64,000 nucleotides of DNA, taken from the NCBI GenBank assembly GCA_036250195.1, contig JAVHZZ010000011.1:64170101-64234100 (forward strand), read 5' to 3'. Positions 44,950 through 55,142 of the stretch are shown piece after piece. The first letter of the stretch is position 1; each line of letters starts with the position of its first letter. A model generated the notes under the pieces. The model was not told the DNA's origin. It did not search any database and was given only the letters and a program-made list of their open reading frames with translations. Position numbers and translations under genes: made by a program. Source of the DNA: Mixophyes australis (taxonomy: Eukaryota > Chordata > Amphibia > Anura > Limnodynastidae).

Positions 44950-46700
44950 GGAGACGAATTGGACTCCACAATCAGATTCTTAATAGTAAGCACAGTCAAA
45001 CCAAGGTAATCAATAGAGGGTCACATGGACCCGTCCTTTTTCTTCACAAAAAAGACCCCTGCTGGAGAGACAGAAGGTCTAATAAAGCCACGTTAAAGAT
45101 TCACCTTAATGTAGTCAGCCATGGTTTGTGTCTCTGGTAGAGAAAGAGGATAAACATGACACCTCAGAGGAGTTTTGCCTGGAAGAAGGTCAATAGGGCA
45201 GTCCCAGGGACAATGAGGTGGTAGAAGCTCTGACCGGTCGTTATCATCATCATCATTTGATGATTGGCAAGTAGCAACCGTGGACAGAATTTGCGAGTGG
45301 CTCCAATTCACTTGTGGGGAATTTAGCTGTAGCCAGGGTAGACCCAGACTAAGTGGTGTAGTGGTTTGGGCCTGAACAAGGAAAGAAATTTGTTCAGAAT
45401 GTAGAGCCTATTTGAGGAATGATGAGTTTGGTTTGCTGGTAAACAATACCGTTGGTGAGAAGGGAACCATCAAAGGCGGTGATGACAACAGGAGTCTTCA
45501 AAGGGAACGTAGGCAGGGACCACTGAGTTATCAACGAGTGGGAAATAAAGTTCCCGACTGCGCCAGAATTCAAGAGAGCAGAGGAGTGAAAAGTAGTAGA
45601 GGCACCCCGCAATGAAACAGGAATGGAGCAAATCCGAGTACTGGGGGAGGATTCCCAGCCTGACCTCCCCAGAGCAGGTTAGGGCTTTGCGTTTCCCGAC
45701 CTTTTTGGACATGAGTTGAGGAAGTGACCCGACTCGGCACAATAAATGCAGAGGTCCTTCTATGCCTCCTCTTTCATTCTTGAGGAGTTAAACAAACACA
45801 ACCAAGTTGCATTGGTTCGTCCGAGAAGGTGACATTTTGAAAACGGGAAGCCAACTGGACAGTAATCCGGCGAGAGGGCTCCTTTTTAGCAGATCTTTCT
45901 CAGAACCAGAGATCTACCCAACTACACAAGGAAATAAGGAAATCCAGGGTGGATGGTAACTCCTGGGAGGCCAAAACATCTTTCACCCAATCGGATAGAC
46001 TCTGCCAGGATGTGGCCGCTAGAGTATCATTATTCCACTGTAGCTCAGACGAGAAGGTATGGAATTCAATGATGTATTGTGCCACAGAATGAGTACCTTG
46101 TTGGAACCTAAGGATACTAGCTGCTGCCTAGGTGAAACGTCCAGGTTCGTCAAAAACTTTTCAGAAAGCTGATAAGCAGCACTATTGCTAAGTAAAGAGT
46201 CATTCTTCTCCCACAGGAGGAGGCCCAAACTTGTTCGGTTAACAAGGATATTATAAAGGCGACCTCTGGCTTGTCGGTAGGGAAATTGTGGGGCTGGAGT
46301 TCAAATGGAATTGAACACTGGTTCAAAAAAAACGCGGCAGGTCATAGGGTCACTGTCGAATTTGGTAGGTGCTGAGAGTCGAAGAAACAGATGCAAATGC
46401 CTGCGGAACACTGGGTTCAGCAGCAGTCAGAGCAGAAGATGTGGACTGAGCAGCCTGTAGGGTGTCTAGATGAGCCACCAGGACTAGTAAACACTGCAAT
46501 AACTGACGTTGCATGGCTTCCTGTTGCTCCACTCTTCCCACCAAGTGTTGGAGCATATCTTTCGCTGAAGGTTCTCCAGTGGGATCCATCCTTCTGGCCT
46601 GTTCTTACTATCTCAAACCGTGGGTAAGATTCAGATCCTCGTGTCTGTCTAGCTTGACACTACTCTACCCAAAGGTGCAGGTGTCAGTTCGCCTATTGAT
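44950..46700 (-). mobile_element. Ty3/gypsy fragment: gag, protease, start of RT
   Basis: Minus-strand internal part of a gypsy element. Gag starts at ATG 46589 (MDPTGEPSAKDML) and has a helical QQEAMQRQLLQC stretch. A capsid-type ELQWNNDTLAATSWQSLSD block follows near 46040-45980. Protease text with LLNSGAVGNFIS (near 45575; usually DSGA) comes next, so the catalytic Asp is replaced by Asn. The RT entry region PPHCPWDCPIDLLPGKTPL (near 45220) and SPAGVFFVKKKDG (near 45050) end the fragment at about 44950. No LTR is attached except a possible TGTAACA at 46701. Stops in every domain. Confidence 0.8.
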
Positions 46701-46714
46701 TCTGTTACATTTTG

Positions 46715-46790
46715 TTTTACAATTACAGAGTTCTCCTATGAGGTATAAGCCTTTATGAATTCATATGGTTTCAGCAAAGCTTCCAAGTAA
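46715..46790 (+). repeat. Satellite unit, left of the L2 insertion
   Basis: Contains ACAGAGTTCTCCTATGAGG, TATAAGCCTTTATGA and GGTTTCAGCAAAGCTTCCAAG. It matches units of the 146-bp satellite at 49549-51615, so the array originally extended to this point before an L2 LINE split it. Confidence 0.8.
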
Positions 46791-46794
46791 AATA

Positions 46795-48720
46795 CGCTTC
46801 TCATATTCACTAAAACAACTACATTCTGCTATGTCTGCATTGTCCTGCCATAATCAGGCAGCCTCTTTTTACAACAAAATACTCACTTCAGCCCTAGACA
46901 ATGCAGCTCCAGCTACCACATACAGTCTACAACGATCCAAACCCCAACCATGGCACACCAAACAGACCCGCTATCTGCAAAAGTGCCACTGGAGGAAATC
47001 TCATTCCTATCTCGATTTCCTGCATTATAAATTCATCCTTTCATCTTACAGCACTGCCCTTTCTATTGCTAAACAAACATTCTTGAAATCCCTAATATCC
47101 ACCTATTTTTCTAACCCATGTAGCCTCTTTGCCACTTTCAACTCACTTCTCTGCCCACCTGAACCTCCTCCCCATTCCTCCCTCACTACCTACAATTTTG
47201 CCACCTACTTCAAAGAAAAATTTTTCACCATTCAACAAGATATGTCCTCATGCCAAATTCCACCCATTCCACCCACTCTACCCACCTTCACCTACTGTCC
47301 CTAATCCACTCTTAATTCATTTTCTCCAGTAACTGAAGTCTCTACACTCATCTATCTCATCAACCTGTCTCTCTCCGCTCACACATTTCTATCCTCCTTT
47401 AAACATGCACTCATCACACCGATTCTAAAGAAACCATCTCGCAATCTAATCTCTCTCTCCAACTGCCACTCTATTTCTTTTCTCCCCTTTGACTCCAAAC
47501 TACTTGAATGATTAGTGTAAAATGCCTGTCTCACTTTCTCTCTTTTCACTCCATTCTCGATTCTCTACAATCCGTCCCCACTTTCCACTGAAAGTGCTCT
47601 CACAAAAGTGATCGATGACCTACTTACTGCAAAGTCTAATGGTCATTCTCCTGGACCTCTCTGTTGCTTTTGACACTGTTGATCACCTCCTTCTCCTACA
47701 AACCCTTCACTCAATTGGCCTTCCTGACACAGTTCTTTCTTGGTTCTCTTTCTACCTTTTGAATCGCTCCATTAGTGTTTCCACCTTTGACACATCATCC
47801 ACTCCACTCCCACTATCTGTTGGGGTCCCACAAGGCTCTGTTCATGGCCCTTTACTTTTTTCATTGTACACCTCTTCTCTTAGAGCACTAATTCGCCCCC
47901 TGGGCCTCTAGTACCACCTCTATGCTGATGCTCTTCCCCTGACCTCTCTCCTTCTTGTGTAACCAACTGTCTTTCAGCTGTCTCTCACACGCATTTCCTA
48001 ATGCTACCTTTAGCTCCACATATCCAAAACAGAGCTCAATATCTTCCCTTCTGCCAAAATCACCTCCTCCCCTCAAATCTACCTCACTGTCAATAACACC
48101 AGAATTTCCTCAGTCTCCCAAGCTCGGTGCCTTGGTGTCCCATTTGACTCTACCTTCTGCTTTATTCCTCACATCCAGACTCTCTTCCAGTCATGTGAAT
48201 TGCACCTTAAAAACATTGCCAGAATATGCCATTTTCTTACTCAATATGCGACCAGAACTCTTATCCATTCTCTCATCATTTCCCGCCTTGACTACTGCAA
48301 CCTCCTACTATCCGGAATTCCCGTCACACATATATCCACACTTCAATCCATCCTAAATGCTGCTGCAAGACTGATCTTCCTCTCTCATCGCTCCACATCT
48401 GCTACACCACTTTGCAAATCCCTACACTAGTTCCCTGTGTCCTCCAGAATCCAATTCTAATTACTCACCCTCACATACAAAGCCCCCAGCAACACCACCC
48501 CTTCATACATATCAAATCATATCAAAATACTCTCCCTCCCGCCCTCTTAAATCTATCTCTGACCTATGTCTTGTCGCGTCACTGGTAACCACCTCTCACT
48601 TGCGCCTTCAAGACTTCTCCCATGCTGCTCCCCACTTATTCCCACCCCATTGGAATTTCCTACCACGCCCAATCAGGCTTTCCCACAGCCTTTAAGTTTA
48701 TAGACGTTCTCTAAAAACCC
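46795..48720 (+). pseudogene. L2 reverse transcriptase (degenerate ORF2)
   Basis: The frame pieces in order are: an RT N-terminal region (46765-47304; SYSTALSIAKQTFLKSLIS and FATYFKEKF), then HALITPILKKPS and LSNCHSISFLPF near 47405-47490. [13 protein letters not shown] follows near 47655 (motif A, catalytic Asp present) and [21 protein letters not shown] near 47815 (motif B). A decayed motif C lies near 47920, where YHLYADDTQ is expected and only YADALPL-like text remains. The C-terminal LIISRLDYCNLLLSGIP follows at 48260 and IFLSHRS after it. The catalytic AD-D block is damaged and several frameshifts occur, so it is inactive. Confidence 0.85.
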
Positions 48721-48896
48721 ATCTGTATTTTTTAAGATTATGTTATCCCTGGGGTACTATTCACACTTATACACCCTCACAGCTGTCCCAATCTCCACTC
48801 TAAGCCACACTTGCCCCTCTTGTTTCAACTGTGCCCTCTTCCACTCACAATGTAAGCTCTCTAATTAGCAGGGTCCTCTATACCCGTTGTTTTCAT

Positions 48897-49409
48897 TAGT
48901 AGCAATAGGAATTTTGAGAATCTGCGCCCCCTGTAGGTGAATATGTGATGATGCTGCCGTGAGGGGAAAAGGGGTATATGGAGAGGAGTTCCAACCTTCC
49001 TTTGGTGATCAAATAATGTTGTATGCCATATAATTCGACTACCACTGAAAACAGATCTTTCAACTACAATTAGTATTTATTTGCAGAACTATCAGCGGGA
49101 CATTGAGGCTTATGATACACCACTTGCCTTTTTCATCAACCCATATTTTTTGCATCTATACCGATATATATCCATGTAAAAAGTACTATTTAAGATCTTC
49201 ATCAGATGCTATATATGCTCATATGGGATATTGTTTATGAATGTCTATTTAGGCTGCTATTGCTATAGCTGTGTTATATACTGTTACACCACCACATGTG
49301 AATTGTTAAAATAAATTGTACTGAAGGTCCATGTCTGTAAGTCATATGGTTATAAGACATAGGTACACCTCTAGTTTTTATTCTTTGAACCAAGGCCATA
49401 CAACATCCT
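48897..49409. mobile_element. Unidentified 513-bp insertion with target duplication
   Basis: Flanked by the exact 10-mer TTGTTTTCAT (48887-48896 and 49410-49419), and the host L2 3' UTR reads through if it is removed. The interior has no coding frame. The left end contains TCTGCGCCCCCTGTAGG, which loosely resembles the hairpin part of the Penelope terminal repeat (GTCTGCGTCCCCGTAGG at 3446-3462), and the right third has ATCTTCATCAGATGC. It may be a small Penelope-derived or other retroposed piece. Confidence 0.65.
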
Positions 49410-50189
49410 TTGTTTTCATGCCTGCATTTATTTTGTCTGCCTTGCATGTCCTTGTTTTATACATGTCCTGTTTTCCCTACTGGACAGTGCTGCAGAGCAC
49501 TGTGGCACCTTACAAATCTATGATAATAGTAATAATAATAATAATAATATGCCTATAGACTTCACAACTATCTTCTTCTACTATACTTTAAATTCGTATT
49601 TATATCATGAAAGTTGACCAATGACAGAATTCCGTTTTAAGGTATAAGTCTTTATGACATCACATGGTTCCAGCATAAATGGCAAGTACAGTGTATGCAT
49701 ATAGACTGCACAAATATCTTCTACCACTTTAATTTAAAATCAGCTTTCTGTCATGTAAATTGGCCAGTGATAGAATTCCCTTCTGTGGAATAAGTCTTTA
49801 TGACATCATATGATTTCAGGAGAGCTTCAAAATACAAAACTTTAAACCCAGATTTCTGTCACATATAATGAACGATGGCAGAATTGCCTTGTGTGTTATA
49901 AGTCTTTATGACATCATATTGTCCCAGTATAGCTGGCAAATACAGTATACTAATAGACTGTACAACTATCTTCTACAACTTTACTTTAAATCAGATTTCT
50001 TTAATGTAAATTGATCATTGCCAGAGTTCCCTGTGAGGTATAAGCATTTATGAGATCATGTGGTTCCAGCAAAGCTTCCAAGAACAATATGCCTAGAGAC
50101 AGCAAAACTATCTTCTACTACTATGCTTTAAACTCATATAAGACTTTATGACATCATATGATTCCCGAAAACCTGCCAAGTATAGTATA

Positions 50190-50500
50190 TTTATAAGCCC
50201 AAATAAAAGAAAAATGTCTGGCGCTCAGAAACAAACAATATATAAAAAATCACTGTGTCAGCATATACATAAAGGAAAATTGTGTGCACAATATAGCTAT
50301 ATTGGGGTTAAGCTCACCTGCCAGCATCAAGGAGATGCCTTTATATATTATTTGTTTCTGAGCGCCTGACAATATTTTTCTTTTATTTGCACTTGCACAT
50401 TGGTGTTATTTGTCCTTGGCTGCCGTCTCAAATGATTTTATTCACTTGTACACATTTCATTAATTTAAAGAAGTGCGTCTTTTTCACTTTTACAGAATAC
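50190..50500. mobile_element. Hairpin-forming insertion in the satellite
   Basis: Arms 50200-50244 and 50342-50390 are inverted copies (AAATAAAAGAAAAATGTC with GGCGCTCAGAAACAAA against TTTGTTTCTGAGCGCC and its partner). A 100-base loop separates them. About 110 bases of A/T-rich text follow before satellite resumes. No coding. Family unknown. Confidence 0.6.
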
Positions 50501-50580
50501 TTATAGACTGCACAACTATCTTCTACGACTTTACTTTAAAATCAGATTTCTGTCATGTAAATTGACCAGAGACGGTAATC

Positions 50581-51318
50581 CCTTGTTATTATTATTATTA
50601 TTATTATTATTAATTTTTATTTATAAGGCGCCACAAGGCGTCCGCAATGCCGTACAGGGACAAACAAAATTACAATACAATGGGAGACAGCACAGTACAG
50701 TAAACAGTAAGCACAGTAACTCAGTAAGCTCAATGCACAGCTAGAGAGGGCGGGGAAGGGGGAGGGAGGATCCGCAAATGACGGGGCCCAAGAAGGAGGG
50801 CGCAGAAGACAGGGAGACCCCCAGGGGGGAGGAGGGAGCGAGAGTGGACGTTGAGTGGAGGACCCTCGAGGAGGAGGGCTAAGTAGCTGGAGAGCAGAGT
50901 TAGAAGTGGTGGAAACAGGAGGAGAGATGGCCCTGCTCAGAGTAGCGTACAATCTAAGGGGAGGGGTGGACAGACAGAGAGGCGCAGGGGAGAGAGGGAG
51001 AGTAGGGGGACGGAGGCAGAAGATAAGGTAGGAAGTTAAGTGGGAGACAGAAAGGCTTTAAGAAAAAGGTGGGTTTTTAGGGCCCGTTTGAAACTGGACA
51101 GATTAGGGGAAGTTCTGATGGAGGGAGGGAGCTTGTTCCAGTGGAGGGGGGCAGTGCGGGCGAAGTCTTGGATACGCACGTGGGAGGAGGTTATAAGGGG
51201 GGGGGGGAGAGGCGACGGTCAGAGGCAGAACGGAGAGGGCGGGATGGAGCATGAATAAAGAGGAGGGTGGAGATGTAGGGCGCAGTGGAGTTGGCGAGGG
51301 TGGAATAAGTGTTTATTT
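50581..51318 (-). mobile_element. L2-type LINE 3' fragment in the satellite
   Basis: On the minus strand the frame from 51305 reads LANSTAPYISTLLFIHAPSR, then PLHWNKLPPSIR and ALKTHLFLKAF (the L2 C-terminus). The 3' UTR ends in GGCGCCTTATAAATAAA and (AAT)n at 50612-50586. Flanked by CCCTTGT at 50580-50586 and about 51315-51321. This is a 5'-truncated copy, more GC-rich than the other two L2s in the window, so probably a different or younger subfamily. Confidence 0.85.
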
Positions 51319-51610
51319 TCCCTTGTGTAGAATAAGTCTTTATGACATCATATGGTTCCAACATATTTGGCAAGTATACTATATTTTTAGACTGCACAAC
51401 GGTCTTTTACAACTTTATTTTAAATTCAGATTTCTGTCATGGAAATTTTATGTCATTATATGGTTCCAGCATAGCTGGCAAGTACAGCATGCTTATAGAC
51501 TGAACAAGTATGTTCTACTACTTTACTTTAAATTCAGATTTCTGTCATGTAAATTGATCAATGACAGAATTCACTAGTGAGGTAAAAGTATTTATGACAT
51601 CATATAGTTC

Positions 51611-53220
51611 CACGTGTACAAAAGAGAGAAGAAAAGAAACATTAACTGATGGAGGCCTTGACAAATAATGAAACTATCACTGATGACAACAAAGGTGACT
51701 ATAACTTGTAACTGCGCCCTTGGTCTAAAAATGTAAAAAAAATAAACACACATTAAAACTTTTATTAGTGTTCATTTAAAATCCTAAAAAGTGAAATATA
51801 AAATAATAAAAAAAAAATGTGACGGTTCAGGGGTGTATTATCACTATCATAATTATTTAAGATTATAGGCTCAATATCGTTGTACGATACAAATAGCAAT
51901 CCAAATGGTGTCAGTAGCTGAGGGGGAGTGCTGACATTGGATTGCTATTTGGAGGTTTCTGGGGTACCTCTTTGGTAAGTTAGCTCTCACTTTAAAAACA
52001 CATATGTATGGCCCAAATATATAGGACTCTCATTGTTTAGAGTTAGGACAACCCTATTAGCAAAAGTGCTGTGGAGTGTTGGGTGGCTTTAACATACATT
52101 TGCAAATGTGTGCAACTAAGACTTTTGCATTTTTATCTACAGTAGAAATGGCAGATCTGTTGCTGGCTATAGCAGTGTGCTGGGGGATCTCTCTGTGTGT
52201 TTGTTCCTTTCAAGATAATCCCACCCTTTCAAGCACCTGCTATAGCCTATAAATTGATTGAGCAACTTCCACTTCTTTATTTAACTATTGAAAATATGAA
52301 GGTGATTAATAAAGTGAAATAAGATATATAGTGAGTGAACATGTAAAGGGATAAACAAAAGTCCAAATCATAAAGTAATTTATTTATTACTGAAACAAAT
52401 ATATATTTCTTTATGGCAAATTATTTTAAGCAGCCAATAATTTTCAAAGAAAGGAAGATAAATTAATATTATCATTAGGACCATTAGGAGACATGTCATT
52501 TAAGAGAAAAATAAATCTACTTTCTTTCTTCAGCATTTCTTGCACTAAATTACCTCCTCCGTTATCAAAATGAATCCACATGATTCCGAAGACTTTCACT
52601 CCTGTAGGATTTGCATCATTTGCTTTTAAGAAATGATTTGCCACTGAAGTTAAAAGTTTCAGATTTTCTTTTGTGTCATTTAAAGGGCTTCAAATTAATG
52701 TGATCAGATTGATGATAGAAATTAATTCATTTACACCCACAATAGGAGACTGCAACGAGTGCTGCTACTAACACTTATCATAGAACTCCTTTAGCAGTGT
52801 AATGTAACATGACAGTGATACATATGTGCAACAATTGAATCAATCTTCGTTACAATTCTACAACATTTTATACTGATGTGCCCCTTGTACCTATAAGAGC
52901 AGTGATGTAAAATTAGGAATTAGGGTTTACTTATTGCTATTTGTATCGTACAACAATATTGAGCCAATAATCATAATTTATTTTGATAGTGATAGTACAC
53001 CCCTGAACCTTCACATTTTATTTTATTATTTTATATTTCACTTTTTAGGATTTAAAATTAATACTAATTAAAGTTATTTTTTATAATGAGTGTATATTTT
53101 TTTATTTTTCAGACCTAGGGCGCAGTTACAAGTTATAGTCACCTTTATTGTCATCGGTGATATTTTCACTATTTATCAAGGTGTGCCCCCATCAGTTAAT
53201 GTTTCTTTTCTTCTCTCATT
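51611..53220 (-). mobile_element. Penelope-like element B, 3' fragment with inverted ends
   Basis: Two long inverted arms (about 51615-51910 and 52925-53220) share GAGAGAAGAAAAGAAAC, TAACTGATGG, CAAGTTATAGTCACC, GGTTCAGGGGTGTA and the block ATTGCTATTTGTATCGTAC. Between them lies minus-strand Penelope 3' coding text (52444-52644) and 3' UTR sequence (52290-52440) that matches the element at 57500-60900. The arms are presumably the element's terminal repeats in head-to-head orientation, a snap-back insertion as seen for the first Penelope at 9557-9878. Confidence 0.65.
52444..52644 (-). pseudogene. Penelope-like B, endonuclease C-terminal piece
   Basis: A 66-residue frame carries HFLKANDANPTGVKVFGI, then LVQEMLKKESRFIFLLNDMS (the C-terminal helix of the GIY-YIG module with its conserved Glu and FLLN) and PNGPNDNINL. 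The plus-strand copy near 60400-60590 has the equivalent EMLKKESTFIFLLNAMSSNG, so both come from one family. Only the C-terminus remains. Confidence 0.7.
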
Positions 53221-53433
53221 TACATAGTAACATAGTAACATAGTTGATGAGGTTGAAAAAAGACACCAGTCCATCAAGTTCAACCTATTTTGGATCTCCT
53301 GCGATCCTGCACTTATATTTGAAATTAATCCAGAGTAGGCAACCGCCCATCTGTTTCAATTTTGAAAATCCACCCAGACTCAATATTGCAATCCAATTTT
53401 TACCCTATATCCACTACTATCCTTTATTTTAAA

Positions 53434-55095
53434 TTAACGGTCGTATCCCTGGATACACCTTTCCGCTAAAAATTTGTCTAACCCTTTCTTAAACATATCT
53501 ATTGAATCTGCCATCACAACCTTCCCTGGCAATGAATTCCATATCTTTACTGCCCTTACTGTAAAGAACCCCTTCCTTTGCTGGTTGTGAAATTTCCTCT
53601 CCTCTAACCTTAGGGAATGACCACGAGTCCTGTGTATGGTCCTTGGGGTAAAAAGTTCCCATGAAAGCTCTCTGTATTGACCCCTAATGTATTTGTACAT
53701 AGTAATCATATCTCCCCTTAGGCGCCTCTTTTCTAAAGTAAACATGCCGAAACTGGCTAACCTTTCCTCATAACTTAATGACTCCATACCCTTTATCAAT
53801 TTTGTCGCCCTTCTCTGAACCCTTTCTAGTTCCAAATTATCTTTTTTATAGAGTGGTGCCCAGAACTGTACTGCATATTCAAGATGAGGTCTTACCAATG
53901 ATTTATACAGTGGCAAAATTACACTGTCTTCCCTTGCATCTATGCCCCTTTTTATGCATGCCAATACTTTGTTTGCCCTTGCAGCTGCTGCTTGACATTG
54001 AGCACTATTGCTAAGTCTACTGTCTACGAGCACTCCCAAATCCTTTTCCATTATAGATTCTCCCAAATTAATTCCATTTAATTTATAGATTGCGTTCTTG
54101 TTTTTGATCCCTGAATGCATAACCTTACATTTATCTGTGTTAAACCTCATATTCCATTTAGCCGCCCAATCCTCCAGTTTATTTAAGTCCCTCTGTAGAG
54201 AAGCTACATCTTGCTCTGATTTTATTACCTTACAGAGTTTAGTGTCATCTGCAAAAATAGAAACTTTACTCTCTAAACCATCACCAAGGTCATTAATAAA
54301 TATATTAAAAAGGAGTGGTCCCAGCACGGAACCTTGAGGAACTCCACTTAAGACCTTTGACCAATTAGAAAATGTTCCATTTATCACAACTCTCTGTTCC
54401 CTATTCTCTAACCAGTTTTCGATCCAAGTACAAATTTTGATTTCTAGACCCAGTTCCCTTATTTTGTAAACCAACCTCTTGTGTGGCACTGTATCAAAGG
54501 CCTTTGCAAAATCTAAGTAGACCACATCTACTGTGCTGCTCTGGTCTAAGTTCCCACTAACTTCCTCGTAAAAACTAATTAGATTAGTTTGACATGACCT
54601 ATCCCTCACAAATCCATGTTGATTCCCACTAATAATTTTATTGCGTACCAAGTAATCCTGAATACTGTCCCTTAAAATACCTTCCAGTAGTTTCCCCACT
54701 ATTGATGTCAGGCTTACAGGTCTATAATTCTCTGGTTGTGATCTCGTCCCCTTTTTAAACAACGGCACCACATCTGCTATTCGCCAATCCCTTGGTACTG
54801 AGCCTGATGAGATTGAATCTCTGAAAATTAAGAATAGCGGTCTAGCTATTTCCAAGTTTAATTCCATAAGGACCCTTGGGTGTATGCCATCTGGACCTGG
54901 AGCTTTATTTATCTTAATATTCTTCAGTCGCCTTTGGACTTCTTCCTCTGACAACCAAGTATTAATTAATGGCATGGTTTCATTTCCATTTTTATGTATT
55001 ACTCCTGCCATTTGTTCCTCTCTGGTAAATACTGAAGAAAAGAACGTGTTTAATATCTCTGCTTTTTCCTTAGTATCATTTATCAATTCACCCAT
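53434..55095 (-). CDS. CR1 reverse transcriptase and C-terminal region (553 aa)
   Basis: Copies LINE RNA into DNA at the nicked target. The RT motifs are in order and intact: INKAPGPDGIHP (63-73), PRDWRIADVVPLFKKG (about 101-116), NYRPVSLTS (123-131) and QHGFVRDRSC (159-168). Motif A is YLDFAKAFDTV (Asp 195), motif B is SGVPQGSVLGPLLF, and motif C is FADDTK with both aspartates (281-285). The C-terminal part has RPHLEYAVQFWAP and RAVKIWNSLPGKVV, then stops at 53434. No internal stop in 1.66 kb suggests a young copy. The first residues follow directly on the endonuclease frame after a one-base slip, so this is one half of a single ORF2. Lengths match a typical CR1 ORF2 of about 950-1000 residues in total. 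Confidence 0.9.
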   Translation of the reverse strand: MGELINDTKEKAEILNTFFSSVFTREEQMAGVIHKNGNETMPLINTWLSEEEVQRRLKNIKINKAPGPDGIHPRVLMELNLEIARPLFLIFRDSISSGSVPRDWRIADVVPLFKKGTRSQPENYRPVSLTSIVGKLLEGILRDSIQDYLVRNKIISGNQHGFVRDRSCQTNLISFYEEVSGNLDQSSTVDVVYLDFAKAFDTVPHKRLVYKIRELGLEIKICTWIENWLENREQRVVINGTFSNWSKVLSGVPQGSVLGPLLFNIFINDLGDGLESKVSIFADDTKLCKVIKSEQDVASLQRDLNKLEDWAAKWNMRFNTDKCKVMHSGIKNKNAIYKLNGINLGESIMEKDLGVLVDSRLSNSAQCQAAAARANKVLACIKRGIDAREDSVILPLYKSLVRPHLEYAVQFWAPLYKKDNLELERVQRRATKLIKGMESLSYEERLASFGMFTLEKRRLRGDMITMYKYIRGQYRELSWELFTPRTIHRTRGHSLRLEERKFHNQQRKGFFTVRAVKIWNSLPGKVVMADSIDMFKKGLDKFLAERCIQGYDR

Positions 55096-55142
55096 CTCAC
55101 TTCTTAGTGGTCCTATATTATCTTTTTTAATCCTTTTGCCAT

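Larger units (their letters stand above)
46791..49548 (+). mobile_element. L2-type LINE, 5'-truncated, inserted in the satellite
   Basis: ORF2 without its endonuclease runs from about 46795 to 48720, followed by a 3' UTR ending in GCTGCAGAGCACTGTGGC and (AAT)n at 49526-49548. Satellite units border it on both sides (46715-46790 and from 49549). A separate 513-bp sequence (48897-49409) is inserted in its 3' UTR. Confidence 0.85.
49549..51615 (+). repeat. Satellite array, unit about 146 bp, with insertions
   Basis: Recurrent landmarks are TAGACTGCACAACTATCTTC, TTTAAATTCAGATTTCTGTC, TTGACCA(A/G)TGACAGAATTCC and AAGTCTTTATGACATCATATGG. The TTTATGACATC anchor lies at 49651, 49797, 49906, 50048, 50144, 51339, 51447 and 51592. 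The 146/142/145-base spacings define the full unit; 96-109-base spacings are units with deletions. Two blocks are insertions, not satellite: 50190-50500 and 50581-51318. Confidence 0.85.

Noticed and set aside
46687..46708. LTR end attached to the second gypsy fragment
   Set aside because: Only a TGTAACA match is present before satellite sequence begins; too short to call an LTR.
50617..50952. Proline/serine-rich 111-codon protein
   Set aside because: It is the 3' UTR and C-terminal region of a minus-strand L2 fragment read through stop-free C-rich DNA.
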